Origin: Pseudomonas cannabina
GTDB lineage: Bacteria > Pseudomonadota > Gammaproteobacteria > Pseudomonadales > Pseudomonadaceae
NCBI RefSeq assembly: GCF_900100365.1
Contig: NZ_FNKU01000001.1
Coordinates: 2,914,001-2,978,000, forward strand
Direction of reading: 5' to 3'
DNA length: 64,000 nucleotides
Of this stretch, positions 37,562-45,671 are shown piece after piece. The position numbers were made by a program, and so were the translations under genes. How positions within the stretch are numbered: the first letter of the stretch is position 1; every line of letters begins with the position of its first letter. The notes under the pieces are model-generated. The model searched no databases, was not told the DNA's origin, and saw only the letters and a program-made list of their open reading frames with translations.

Positions 37562-38581
37562 ATGAAAACGATCAGCAAAGTCTTGACCGGTACCCTTCTC
37601 GCTTTGTCCATCGGCAGCGCCTTTGCCGCAGGTGATTCAGCCATCGAGCACAACACTCAGGCATTTCTCGATGCCTTGAACTCAGGCACCGGCAAGCCCA
37701 TCGAGCAGTTGTCGCCCAAAGATGCCCGTGCCGTGCTGGTTGGCGCGCAAGCGAGCGTCAAACTGACCCTGCCCAAGGCTGATGTCAGCGAGAAGACGAT
37801 CAAGGTGGATGGCCAGTCCATCAGTTTGAATATCGTGCGGCCTGCTGGCGTAAAGGGGACGTTGCCGGTTTTCATGTTTTTCCATGGTGGCGGTTGGGTG
37901 CTGGGTGACTTCCAGACTCATGAGCGTCTGGTTCGTGATCTGGTGGCGGGTTCAGGGGCCGTTGCTGTGTTCGTCAACTACACACCTTCACCCGAAGCGC
38001 ATTACCCGACGGCGATCAACCAGGCTTATGCCGCGACCCGGTGGGTTGCCGAGCACGGCAAAGAGATCAATGTCGACGGCAAGCGCCTGGCGGTGGCTGG
38101 CAACAGCGTCGGTGGCAACATGGCGGCGGTGGTGGCGCTGATGGCCAAAGACAAAGGCACGCCGGCGCTGAGGTATCAAGTGTTGCTGTGGCCAGTGACC
38201 GACGCCAACTTCGACACCGGTTCTTACGACCAGTACGCCGAAGACCACTTCCTGACCCGCAACATGATGAAGTGGTTCTGGGACAACTACACCACGGATG
38301 CTGCGCAGCGTAACGAGATCTATGCATCGCCACTGCGTGCGACCACTGAACAACTGAAGGGTCTGCCGCCTGCGCTGGTGCAGACGGCCAGTGCTGACGT
38401 GTTGCGTGATGAAGGCGAAGCTTACGCCCGCAAACTGGATCAGGCTGGGGTGCCGGTCACGGCCGTGCGTTACAACGGCATGATCCACGACTACGGACTG
38501 CTCAATGTGGTCAGCCAGGTCCCGGCTGTTCGCTCGGCGATCCTGCAGGCTTCTCAAGAACTGAAAGAACACTTGAAGTAG
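37562..38581 (+). CDS. Exported alpha/beta hydrolase, HSL/lipase-esterase type
   Basis: A 339-residue protein with a signal peptide (1-23, cleavage after FAA). The oxyanion HGGG is at 108-111, the nucleophile is S182 in GNSVGGN, the acid is in SADVLRDEG and the His in GMIHDYG. This is the hormone-sensitive-lipase esterase branch. Its position behind ohr suggests cleavage of peroxidised lipid or small esters in the periplasm (inference). In PAO1 ohr is followed directly by efp, so this gene is an insertion relative to that order. Confidence 0.88.
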   Translation: MKTISKVLTGTLLALSIGSAFAAGDSAIEHNTQAFLDALNSGTGKPIEQLSPKDARAVLVGAQASVKLTLPKADVSEKTIKVDGQSISLNIVRPAGVKGTLPVFMFFHGGGWVLGDFQTHERLVRDLVAGSGAVAVFVNYTPSPEAHYPTAINQAYAATRWVAEHGKEINVDGKRLAVAGNSVGGNMAAVVALMAKDKGTPALRYQVLLWPVTDANFDTGSYDQYAEDHFLTRNMMKWFWDNYTTDAAQRNEIYASPLRATTEQLKGLPPALVQTASADVLRDEGEAYARKLDQAGVPVTAVRYNGMIHDYGLLNVVSQVPAVRSAILQASQELKEHLK

Positions 38582-38629
38582 CAGTTGAGATAGCACTTGA
38601 GATAATTGCGCGCCGCAAACTTCAGGCGT

Positions 38630-38659
38630 AAAAAAACCCGCAGCGATGCGGGTTTTTTG
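38630..38659. terminator. Bidirectional terminator
   Basis: AACCCGCAGCGATGCGGGTT with an A run before and a T run after. It serves the convergent hydrolase and efp transcripts. Confidence 0.9.
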
Positions 38660-38683
38660 CGTAACGGGGTTACAACACCATGC

Positions 38684-39253
38684 TTATTTGGCACGGCCTT
38701 TGTAGGAACCGCCTTCACGGGTATCGATCTCGATCATGTCGCCGATTTCGATGAAGTCAGCAACGCTCAGCTCGGTGCCGTTTTTCAGCTTGGCTGGCTT
38801 CATGACCTTGCCCGAAGTATCGCCACGAGCGGAACCTTCGGTGTAGTCAACCTGACGCACGATAGTGGTCGGCAGCTCTACGGACACCAGACGGTCTTCG
38901 AAGAACACGGCTTCGCAGACGTCGGTCATGCCTTCTTCAACGAATGGCAGAACGCTTTCGATGTCTTCGGCGTTCAGCTCGTACATGGTGTAGTCCGTGG
39001 TGTCCATGAACGTGTAGGTGTCACCGCTGATGAAAGACAGGGTGGCTTCCTTGCGATCGAGGATCACGTCGTCCAGCTTGTCGTCGGCGCTGTAAACGAT
39101 CTCGGTCTTGTAACCGGTCAGCAGGTTTTTCAGCTTGGTTTTCATGATCGCGCTGTTACGACCGGATTTGGTGAACTCAGCTTTTTGAACCAGCCAAGGA
39201 TCGTTTTCGAGACGGATCACGGTACCGGGTTTCAGCTCTTTACCAGTTTTCAT
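38684..39253 (-). CDS. efp: Translation elongation factor P
   Basis: A 189-residue EF-P with the three-domain layout (KOW-like 1-65, OB folds to the end). The tip loop reads [10 protein letters not shown], putting Arg at position 32. Arg32 EF-P is the type rhamnosylated by EarP, not the Lys34 beta-lysylated type. It relieves ribosome stalling at polyproline. The earP gene lies directly upstream in the same orientation. Confidence 0.97.
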   Translation of the reverse strand: MKTGKELKPGTVIRLENDPWLVQKAEFTKSGRNSAIMKTKLKNLLTGYKTEIVYSADDKLDDVILDRKEATLSFISGDTYTFMDTTDYTMYELNAEDIESVLPFVEEGMTDVCEAVFFEDRLVSVELPTTIVRQVDYTEGSARGDTSGKVMKPAKLKNGTELSVADFIEIGDMIEIDTREGGSYKGRAK

Positions 39254-39285
39254 TGCATATATCCGAATTTGGATGAATTAACCAA

Positions 39286-39334
39286 AGGCTCTGTACGAGA
39301 AATGGCCTGCGCAGGCACTTTTCGTACAGAGCCT
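39286..39334. repeat. 49-bp near-perfect palindrome between earP and efp
   Basis: Outer arms AGGCTCTGTACGA and TCGTACAGAGCCT match over 13 bp. Inner arms GCCTGC and GCAGGC meet at the centre, giving almost complete self-complementarity. No T tract follows, so it is not a simple terminator. It looks like a small mobile or REP-type palindrome inserted ahead of efp. Confidence 0.75.
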
Positions 39335-39351
39335 AATATCAAGGCCGCGTA

Positions 39352-40488
39352 TCATAGCGAATTTCCACAAAACTGTACCAGCGCCGTGGCAAGATCAGTC
39401 TGCGAGGCCTGTTGCAGACACCAGCGCTCGGCGTGTTTTTCGATTTCCGGCCAGTGATCCGCTATGGCCTGCCAGTCACTGACCAGGTCGCCGCCCGTAT
39501 TCCAGCTGTGCCAGAACCGGTGCAAAGCCTGTCCGGCAAGTGGCGAAAGCCCGTCCAGATAGAGCTTCAGAAATGCGTCGAGCTTGGGCAGATGGGCGTC
39601 GTCTTCCTGCTGATAGATGTGCCAGAGCATCGGTCGCGCGGCCCACTGGGCGCGAACGAACGAATCTTCGCCGCGCACCACGTTGAAATCGCAGCTCCAC
39701 AGCAACCAATCGTAGTGTTCCTGGCGGATGAACGGCAGCACCTGAACCGTCAGCACACCGCGCACCTGTAGCGCACCGGCCTTCAGCGCCTCCTCAATGC
39801 CAAGCCAGCGCTGCAGATCGCCAAGAATGCGCCCTTCCGGCACCAGCAGGTGAGTCGGGCGGCTGTCACAGGCCAGTAATGAAAGCCAACTGCCCAGCCC
39901 CGGATTTTCGTAGGAAAATACCGACATCAGGCGGGCGTCGGCCGTGGGCTCGACACCCAGCCCGCGCAAAAAAATCCGCTGTGCGGCGCGGTCTTGCTGA
40001 AAGGCCTGTCGCCGGCCGATCAGATCCTTTTCACGCAACAGGCCACCGGTGGTTTCCGGAAATCCGGGGAAAAAGAAGAATTTCTTCAAGCCATTGGATT
40101 GCGGAGAAGGCAAACCGTGACAGCCCGGCACCCAGTCTTCAGCACTGAGGTAATCAAGGTTCACCCAAAAAGGCCGGGGCGAACTTTGCAGCATCGATTC
40201 GACATAAGACGGCGGCAGGCGGCAGGCAAACGCTTCGATGACGGCATCCGGGATGTCGGTGTCAACCCATTCGGCAGGCCAGTGACAGACCGTCACGCCA
40301 GCATGCACCTGCTGGGAGGCCTGCGGATCGGCGTCCGGATACAACCGGGCAAAGGCGCACAAGTCGTCTATCCACAAGCGCACATTCAGCTCGTGCTCGG
40401 CAACCAGTTGCCGCGCCAGACGCCAGGTCACGCCCGCGTCACCGTAGTTGTCGACTACGCTGCAAAAAATATCCCAAGAGGCTTTCAT
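39352..40488 (-). CDS. earP: EF-P arginine rhamnosyltransferase EarP
   Basis: A 378-residue DUF2331/EarP glycosyltransferase. The N-terminus WDIFCSVVDNYGDAGVTWRL places the two known catalytic aspartates at D13 and D17. The conserved nucleotide-sugar region RGEDSFVRAQWA is near the C-terminal third. It transfers rhamnose from dTDP-rhamnose to Arg32 of EF-P. I chose the ATG at 40488; the frame is open upstream to 40713 but that stretch overlaps the divergent gene's start. Confidence 0.95.
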   Translation of the reverse strand: MKASWDIFCSVVDNYGDAGVTWRLARQLVAEHELNVRLWIDDLCAFARLYPDADPQASQQVHAGVTVCHWPAEWVDTDIPDAVIEAFACRLPPSYVESMLQSSPRPFWVNLDYLSAEDWVPGCHGLPSPQSNGLKKFFFFPGFPETTGGLLREKDLIGRRQAFQQDRAAQRIFLRGLGVEPTADARLMSVFSYENPGLGSWLSLLACDSRPTHLLVPEGRILGDLQRWLGIEEALKAGALQVRGVLTVQVLPFIRQEHYDWLLWSCDFNVVRGEDSFVRAQWAARPMLWHIYQQEDDAHLPKLDAFLKLYLDGLSPLAGQALHRFWHSWNTGGDLVSDWQAIADHWPEIEKHAERWCLQQASQTDLATALVQFCGNSL

Positions 40489-40642
40489 CCTGCTCCCTGA
40501 GTCTGGATGGCAAAACGCGGATTGTCGTTCAAAACGGCCGCTCGCCACCAGCCTGCCACCCGGAAATACGTGAGTCGAGTTTTCATGCCCGGCCATCAGG
40601 CATGGCACAATTGCATCTGTTGTCCCTGAAAGGAGTCCAGCC

Positions 40643-41041
40643 ATGTCATCCGTCACCCGCCGTCGCGACCTGTATGTGTCATTGAAGCTGATTGTCTGCA
40701 TCGCACTGGGCATCTGGCTGGGTGCGATGGCTGTATTTCTGACCGGCCTGCTGTATTACAAAAGTCTGCCACCCGCCCAGACCCAGGCGCTGGAACAGGC
40801 AGCCACACAGCTCAGCGCTCCGCCTGCACAGAAGGCCGGGAAGGTAGCCGAACCGGAGACCGAAATGTTTCGCAAGTACGAGCAAAGCCTGCGTGAAAGC
40901 GAGGCCCGACAGGCTCGCGAACAGGTTGAGGAGCAGCAACAGCGCACCTTCAGCCGCTCGAAATGCGACTTCTGGCTACAGCAGGACCGCACTGCGCCCA
41001 GCGAAAAGAGCCGTGCCAGCATCAATCAGTTCTGCGGATAA
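40643..41041 (+). CDS. Small single-pass membrane protein of unknown function
   Basis: A 132-residue protein with one N-terminal transmembrane helix (about 15-40), a helical Glu/Gln/Arg-rich periplasmic or cytoplasmic stalk and a conserved-looking C-terminal CDFWLQQDRT...NQFCG with two cysteines. AAGGAG supports the start. It precedes the GreA/B-like gene by three bases. Not recognised further. Confidence 0.7.
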   Translation: MSSVTRRRDLYVSLKLIVCIALGIWLGAMAVFLTGLLYYKSLPPAQTQALEQAATQLSAPPAQKAGKVAEPETEMFRKYEQSLRESEARQAREQVEEQQQRTFSRSKCDFWLQQDRTAPSEKSRASINQFCG

Positions 41042-41044
41042 TTC

Positions 41045-41527
41045 ATGAACAAGCAAGACGTACTGCAATTGATCATCCACACGCTGAAAATCGACCTGGA
41101 CATTGCGCAACGCGCAGCGCAGACCGCTTACGAAACGGCCACCCACGAAGAAAACATCGCCGAGAACAAATACGACACGCTGGGGCTGGAGGCGTCTTAC
41201 CTGGCTGCGGGCCAGGCGCGAAGGGTCGAAGAGATACGCCAGTCGCTTGCGCGCTATCAGAGCTGGTCGCTCAAGCCGTTTGATGAATCGCGCGGCATTC
41301 AGACCGGTGATCTGGTCGTCGTCGAAGCAGAAAGCGGGCAGACGCAGCATCTGTTTCTGGGCCCGGACGCTGCCGGGCTGAAGGTGTTCGCCAATGATCG
41401 ATTGATCACGGTCATTACCGCTCGTGCGCCGTTGGGGCAGAGTCTGCTCGGCAAACTCGAGAATGATGAGGTGCAGATTGTCATCAATGGCAGCGGACAA
41501 TCCTACGTGATCACACAAGCCTTGTGA
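41045..41527 (+). CDS. GreA/GreB C-terminal-domain protein
   Basis: A 160-residue protein with an N-terminal helical region (ENKYDTLGLEASYLAAGQ) and a C-terminal FKBP-like GreA/B domain (GDLVVVEAES, TVITARAPLGQSLLGK). The coiled-coil tip acidic residues of real Gre factors are not obvious. It may modulate RNA polymerase through the secondary channel, but a role different from transcript cleavage is likely. It is coupled to the membrane-protein gene upstream. Confidence 0.75.
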   Translation: MNKQDVLQLIIHTLKIDLDIAQRAAQTAYETATHEENIAENKYDTLGLEASYLAAGQARRVEEIRQSLARYQSWSLKPFDESRGIQTGDLVVVEAESGQTQHLFLGPDAAGLKVFANDRLITVITARAPLGQSLLGKLENDEVQIVINGSGQSYVITQAL

Positions 41528-41650
41528 CACAGCCCGCAATTACAGGGTTGATCACGCCAAGTTTTTATGGGTAAGGTGGGCCGTCGCTAAAAACAACTGC
41601 AACAGGGTCTACATCAAAGCAAGCAAGGACTAACACCAAGGAGATTTTTC

Positions 41651-41857
41651 ATGACGAACGTCATAGCATTCCCTGACGCCCATGAACGTGATCGCCTGAA
41701 GTCCAGTCAAGATCCGGCGTTGAGGTACCTGAACCAAAAAGAGCGACAATTGATCGACCAACTGCGGTCGACCAGCCATGCAGGACGGCAGTACGTTTAC
41801 GATTATGCGAGCATCATGCATTTATCCAGGCCGTTATATCCTGAACGAGTGGACTGA
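41651..41857 (+). CDS. Small conserved hypothetical protein
   Basis: A 68-residue protein with AAGGAG about eight bases before the ATG and a helical, charged sequence (NQKERQLIDQLRS). I do not recognise it. The good ribosome site is the main support. Confidence 0.6.
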   Translation: MTNVIAFPDAHERDRLKSSQDPALRYLNQKERQLIDQLRSTSHAGRQYVYDYASIMHLSRPLYPERVD

Positions 41858-41931
41858 CCGGGCATTTTAGAGCTGACCGTGAGCTGCACCGACATCCCGG
41901 CGCAGCTCGCATGGCTGAAGTGATCAGCAGG

Positions 41932-43209
41932 TCAACGGCTCAGCGAAAAAATCAGTGCCGAGATCGCTACAAGACCCGCAGCAACCACAAAATAGTTGGA
42001 CCACGCGCCTGCATATTTGCGCATGGAAGGCACCTTGTGGATCGCGTACATCGGCATCAGAAACAACAACACCGAAATCACTGGCCCGCCCAGATTCTCG
42101 ATCATGCCCAGAATGCTTGGGTCGAGCGTCGCCACCACCCAGCACACCACCAACATGAACGCTGCCGTCATACGGTCCAGCGCTTTCGCCTGCGGACGGC
42201 GTCCGGACTTCAGAACCAGTCCTTTCAAGCCTTCGCTGGCTCCGATGTAGTGACCGAGAAATGACTTGGAAATGGCCACGAACGCAATCAGCGGCGCGAC
42301 AAATGCGATGGTCGGGTTGTTGAAGTGGTTGGCCAGGTAGGACAGGATCGAGATGTTCTGTGCCTTGGCTTCAGCCAGTTGCGCGGGTGACAGGGTCAGC
42401 ACGCAACTGAACACGAAGAACAGCACCATCACCACCATCAACACATGAGCACGGGCCAGAATCTGCGAACTGCGCACCTCGGCATGCTCGCCGTACTGGC
42501 GTTTCTGATCGACCGCAAAAGCCGAGATGATCGGCGCATGGTTGAAAGAGAACACCATTACCGGAATCGCCAGCCAAAGGGTCGACAAAAACGCCGCGGG
42601 CTCAGGCAAGGTGGTTGCGGTGCTAAGAATCCCGCCGGTCCAGTGTGGAATCAGAAACACGGCCAGAAACAGCAACGCAACGATAAACGGATACACCATT
42701 ACGCTCATGGCCTTGACGATGAATCGCTCGCCGCAGCGAATCAGCGCCAGCAAGCCCATGATCAGTACGAACGCCAGCAGTGCACGCGGCGGTGGCGCGA
42801 TGTGCAACTGGTGCTTGAGAAAGCTACCCACAGTGTTGGTGAGAGCGACGCTGTAGATCAGTAGGATCGGGAAGATGGCGAAAAAATACAGCAAGGTGAT
42901 CATCGCACCGGCGCTCTTGCCGAAGTGCTGCTCGACCACTTCCGTGATATCGGCACCTTCACGGCCAGACAGCACGAACCGGGTCAGGCCACGGTGCGCA
43001 TAGAACGTCATGGGAAACGCCAGCAGCGCCAAGGCCATCAAAGGCCAGAAACCCCCGATGCCAGCATTGATTGGCAAAAACAGAGTACCTGCGCCAATGG
43101 CGGTACCGAATAGTCCGAGCATCCAGGTGGTGTCATTACGGTTCCAAGAGGCGATGCTCTCGGGAGCTACGTCCAGACGTTCTACGACGCCATTAGCCTG
43201 ATCATTCAT
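41932..43209 (-). CDS. Hydroxy/aromatic amino acid permease, SdaC-like
   Basis: A 425-residue membrane protein with about eleven transmembrane segments of the HAAAP family (serine/threonine or aromatic amino acid:H+ symport). Signatures are GLFGTAIGAGTLFLPINAG in helix 1 and the FSFNHAPIISAF segment. I chose the ATG at 43209; another start at 43239 adds ten residues. Serine is the likely substrate by resemblance, not proven. Confidence 0.85.
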   Translation of the reverse strand: MNDQANGVVERLDVAPESIASWNRNDTTWMLGLFGTAIGAGTLFLPINAGIGGFWPLMALALLAFPMTFYAHRGLTRFVLSGREGADITEVVEQHFGKSAGAMITLLYFFAIFPILLIYSVALTNTVGSFLKHQLHIAPPPRALLAFVLIMGLLALIRCGERFIVKAMSVMVYPFIVALLFLAVFLIPHWTGGILSTATTLPEPAAFLSTLWLAIPVMVFSFNHAPIISAFAVDQKRQYGEHAEVRSSQILARAHVLMVVMVLFFVFSCVLTLSPAQLAEAKAQNISILSYLANHFNNPTIAFVAPLIAFVAISKSFLGHYIGASEGLKGLVLKSGRRPQAKALDRMTAAFMLVVCWVVATLDPSILGMIENLGGPVISVLLFLMPMYAIHKVPSMRKYAGAWSNYFVVAAGLVAISALIFSLSR

Positions 43210-43608
43210 CCGGTCGACTCTCCGTGGCCGGTTTATCAAAAAGAGAGGTGCGTCAAAAACGCCGGCAGCTCGGCACCTCCCTCGAAAACAGCGGGCGAGA
43301 TTGTCCGGGATTGGCGCAAGAAGTCAAAGGCTTGTAGGACAAGAGTCGTCATGCCGTAGGGTCTTACCATGGCGCACGCCTTCTGGAGCAAGGCCTGGCG
43401 GTCAATCGACCTCTTATCGTGCGCAAGGCGTTTTTTACGCGGTCGGCTGATCGAAGGCCCATCAATCGCCTTACATTCAGGCACAGTTGCGCGTTCTGCA
43501 TAAAAAGAGACAGGCGATACCATCGCCGCGCGCACGCCAAACCAGTGAGTTTTCAGCTGCGCAGGTCACTGCGCAGATCAGCGAAAGCGCCCTCAAGAGC
43601 CGGAACAC
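43210..43608. other. Gene-poor gap between divergent genes
   Basis: About 400 bp. A 99-codon minus-strand frame (43236-43535) shows no domain or ribosome site and is not called. No repeat or clear promoter was identified, though both flanking genes must start here. Confidence 0.5.
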
Positions 43609-44448
43609 ATGTTGAGTATCAACGCAGGACCCTTTGCCATCGCAGTGACGCACGTGCTGCTGCTGACCGCCCTTGTGCTGGCAACATTGGTCGAAGGCCG
43701 ATGCGTACGGCATCTCGAGCCGAAAAAGACCGCCGTATTCGGACTGTTCATTGTTGGCCTCCTCACGGCACGTATCGCCTTTGTCGGCGCCTATTTCCCT
43801 CAATACAGTGACTCGCCGTGGCAGATGCTGGACATCCGTGACGGTGGTTTTCTGATCTGGCCGGGTATTGCCGGTGCCGTGCTGGGCGCTTTGCTCCTCG
43901 GTTGGCGACACCCGCAGCGGCGTCGCGCGCTGGTCTTCGGGCTGGGCACCGGGTTGTTTGTCTGGACATTGGGCGGCCTGATTCTGAGAAGCTATCAGCA
44001 AGGCGCGCCATTGCCGCAAACAACGCTGCGCAACACAAAGGGCGAACCCGTCAGGATCTCTGACTACCAAGGTAAACCAGTGGTCATCAACCTGTGGGCC
44101 ACCTGGTGCCCGCCGTGCAGGAGAGAAATGCCGGTACTGCAAGCTATGCAGCGGGAGCGGACGGACGTCGTATTTCTGTTCGTCAATCAGGCCGAAAGTG
44201 CCGATACGGTCAGTCGCTATCTGTCGGCACAAGGCCTGGAACTGCGCAACAGTCTGCTCGACCCGGACGGCGAGTTTGCCCGGCAAGTCGGCTCTGTGGC
44301 GCTCCCCACGACGCTGTTCTACTCGCCGCAAGGGCACTTGACCGGCAGCCATCTCGGCGAACTGTCCAGAGCTAGCCTGACCCATTATCTGGACGCCCAA
44401 AGCGGAATTGGTTCGCAGGATTCGATTTCAAGCGGCAATCAGGAGTGA
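43609..44448 (+). CDS. Membrane protein with TlpA-type thioredoxin domain
   Basis: A 279-residue protein. Residues 1-135 hold about four hydrophobic segments, with an Lgt-like feel (TARIAFVGAYF, RDGGFLIWPGI). Residues about 140-275 form a TlpA/ResA-like thioredoxin fold with WATWCPPCR and a cis-Pro in VALPTTLF. The active-site domain should face the periplasm and act in disulfide reduction or cytochrome c maturation. The fusion of a partial Lgt-like membrane part to thioredoxin is not the usual single-anchor TlpA layout. Confidence 0.8.
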   Translation: MLSINAGPFAIAVTHVLLLTALVLATLVEGRCVRHLEPKKTAVFGLFIVGLLTARIAFVGAYFPQYSDSPWQMLDIRDGGFLIWPGIAGAVLGALLLGWRHPQRRRALVFGLGTGLFVWTLGGLILRSYQQGAPLPQTTLRNTKGEPVRISDYQGKPVVINLWATWCPPCRREMPVLQAMQRERTDVVFLFVNQAESADTVSRYLSAQGLELRNSLLDPDGEFARQVGSVALPTTLFYSPQGHLTGSHLGELSRASLTHYLDAQSGIGSQDSISSGNQE

Positions 44449-44521
44449 AAGCCTGCTGCATCGATTCATCTATCCATGTATAAATGCGCTGACACTTTGG
44501 TCATCTCTGGAGACTCAGCGC

Positions 44522-45091
44522 ATGCGTTACGCGCTCGATCATAAGGCCCAAACCCACCAACGCATCGTCAAGGAAGCGTCTATGCGCTTTCGCCGCGACG
44601 GCATTGGTGCTACCGGCTTGCAACCTTTGATGAAAGCACTCGGCTTGACCCATGGTGGCTTCTACGCGCATTTCAAATCCAAGGATGATCTGGTCGAACA
44701 GGCATTGAGTCACGCCCTCGACGAGGTAAAAGGAATCACCAGCGAAGTTTTCGCCAGACCGGACTCGCTCAGTGAATTCATTGATCTCTACCTCTCACTA
44801 GCCAGCCGCGACGCCCCTGATGGCGGATGCCCTCTGCCCAGCATGTGCCTGGAACTGGGGCAGCGCGACCAACCCAGCGAGGTCACAGATGAAATCATCC
44901 TTCATTTGCTCGAACTGTTTGATAAAACCCTTCCCGCGACAGGCTCCGAATCCAGAAGCCTGCCGATATTGTCTACCCTGGTAGGCGGTCTTGTGCTGTC
45001 GCGCAGTGCGTTCGACGAGGAACTGTCAGAGCGTATCCTGAATACCACCAGGGACTATCTCAAACAGGAGATCAGAAAAACTGCAAACTGA
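44522..45091 (+). CDS. TetR-family transcriptional regulator
   Basis: A 189-residue TetR regulator. The N-terminal helix-turn-helix is GIGATGLQPLMKALGLTHGGFYAHF, of the group with a GGFYAHFKSK recognition end. I chose the ATG at 44522; the frame opens at 44408 inside the previous gene. Cys-containing DGGCPLPSMC in the ligand domain might sense electrophiles (inference). A terminator follows. Confidence 0.85.
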   Translation: MRYALDHKAQTHQRIVKEASMRFRRDGIGATGLQPLMKALGLTHGGFYAHFKSKDDLVEQALSHALDEVKGITSEVFARPDSLSEFIDLYLSLASRDAPDGGCPLPSMCLELGQRDQPSEVTDEIILHLLELFDKTLPATGSESRSLPILSTLVGGLVLSRSAFDEELSERILNTTRDYLKQEIRKTAN

Positions 45092-45147
45092 TACGATGGA
45101 AGCGGAAGGCACTGCAGAATAACGTTCTACACAACGGTGGATAAAAG

Positions 45148-45178
45148 GAAGGCCGATCATTGATCGGCCTTTCTTTTC
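45148..45178. terminator. Bidirectional terminator
   Basis: AGGCCGATCATTGATCGGCCT followed by TTCTTTT on the plus strand and preceded by an A-rich run. It separates the TetR gene from the convergent comEA-like gene. Confidence 0.88.
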
Positions 45179-45192
45179 AAAAGCTACAACGT

Positions 45193-45522
45193 TCAGTGAA
45201 TAGCAAGCTTGTCACGATTCCTTTCCAGAATAGCTTTGCCTATCCCCTTTACTTCAATCAATTCATCCACCGACGTGAACTCGCCATTACTTTCTCTGTA
45301 GGCAACAATGGCGTCGGCTTTGTTCTTGCCGATACCGGCCAGCTCTTTCTGGAGGGTCAGTGCATCGGCCGTATTCAGATTGACCCTGTCGTTGCGCTGC
45401 TCCTGAACAACGGCGCTGGCTGCGGCCTCCACTGGAGGCTGAGACGCGGGGGCGGCATTCACCGCAACCGAAGCACTGGTGAGCAAGGAAAATATCAGAG
45501 CACTGAAGAAAGTGGTTCGCAT
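45193..45522 (-). CDS. ComEA-family helix-hairpin-helix DNA-binding protein
   Basis: A 109-residue exported protein. A signal peptide (1-23) is followed by a short Ala/Pro linker and one helix-hairpin-helix domain (about 47-109): VNLNTADALTLQKELAGIGKNKADAI and VKGIGKAILERNRDKL. ComEA proteins bind incoming DNA in the periplasm. The gene sits next to wbpM as in PAO1. I chose the ATG at 45522. Confidence 0.9.
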   Translation of the reverse strand: MRTTFFSALIFSLLTSASVAVNAAPASQPPVEAAASAVVQEQRNDRVNLNTADALTLQKELAGIGKNKADAIVAYRESNGEFTSVDELIEVKGIGKAILERNRDKLAIH

Positions 45523-45671
45523 AGTTAAAGCTCCATAGCAGTTCAAGGCAGCATTCCACATGCTGTGCCCCAAACTTAGACCACAGCGTGCCGGTAAAAA
45601 AGAAGTGCTGCGTTGCGACGTATGTCCATATTAATCAGCGTATTTCGACACTCGCAAAAACACGCAGATTG

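Noticed and set aside
43236..43535. 99-codon minus-strand frame in the permease-thioredoxin gap
   Set aside because: No ribosome site, no domain and poor coding character.
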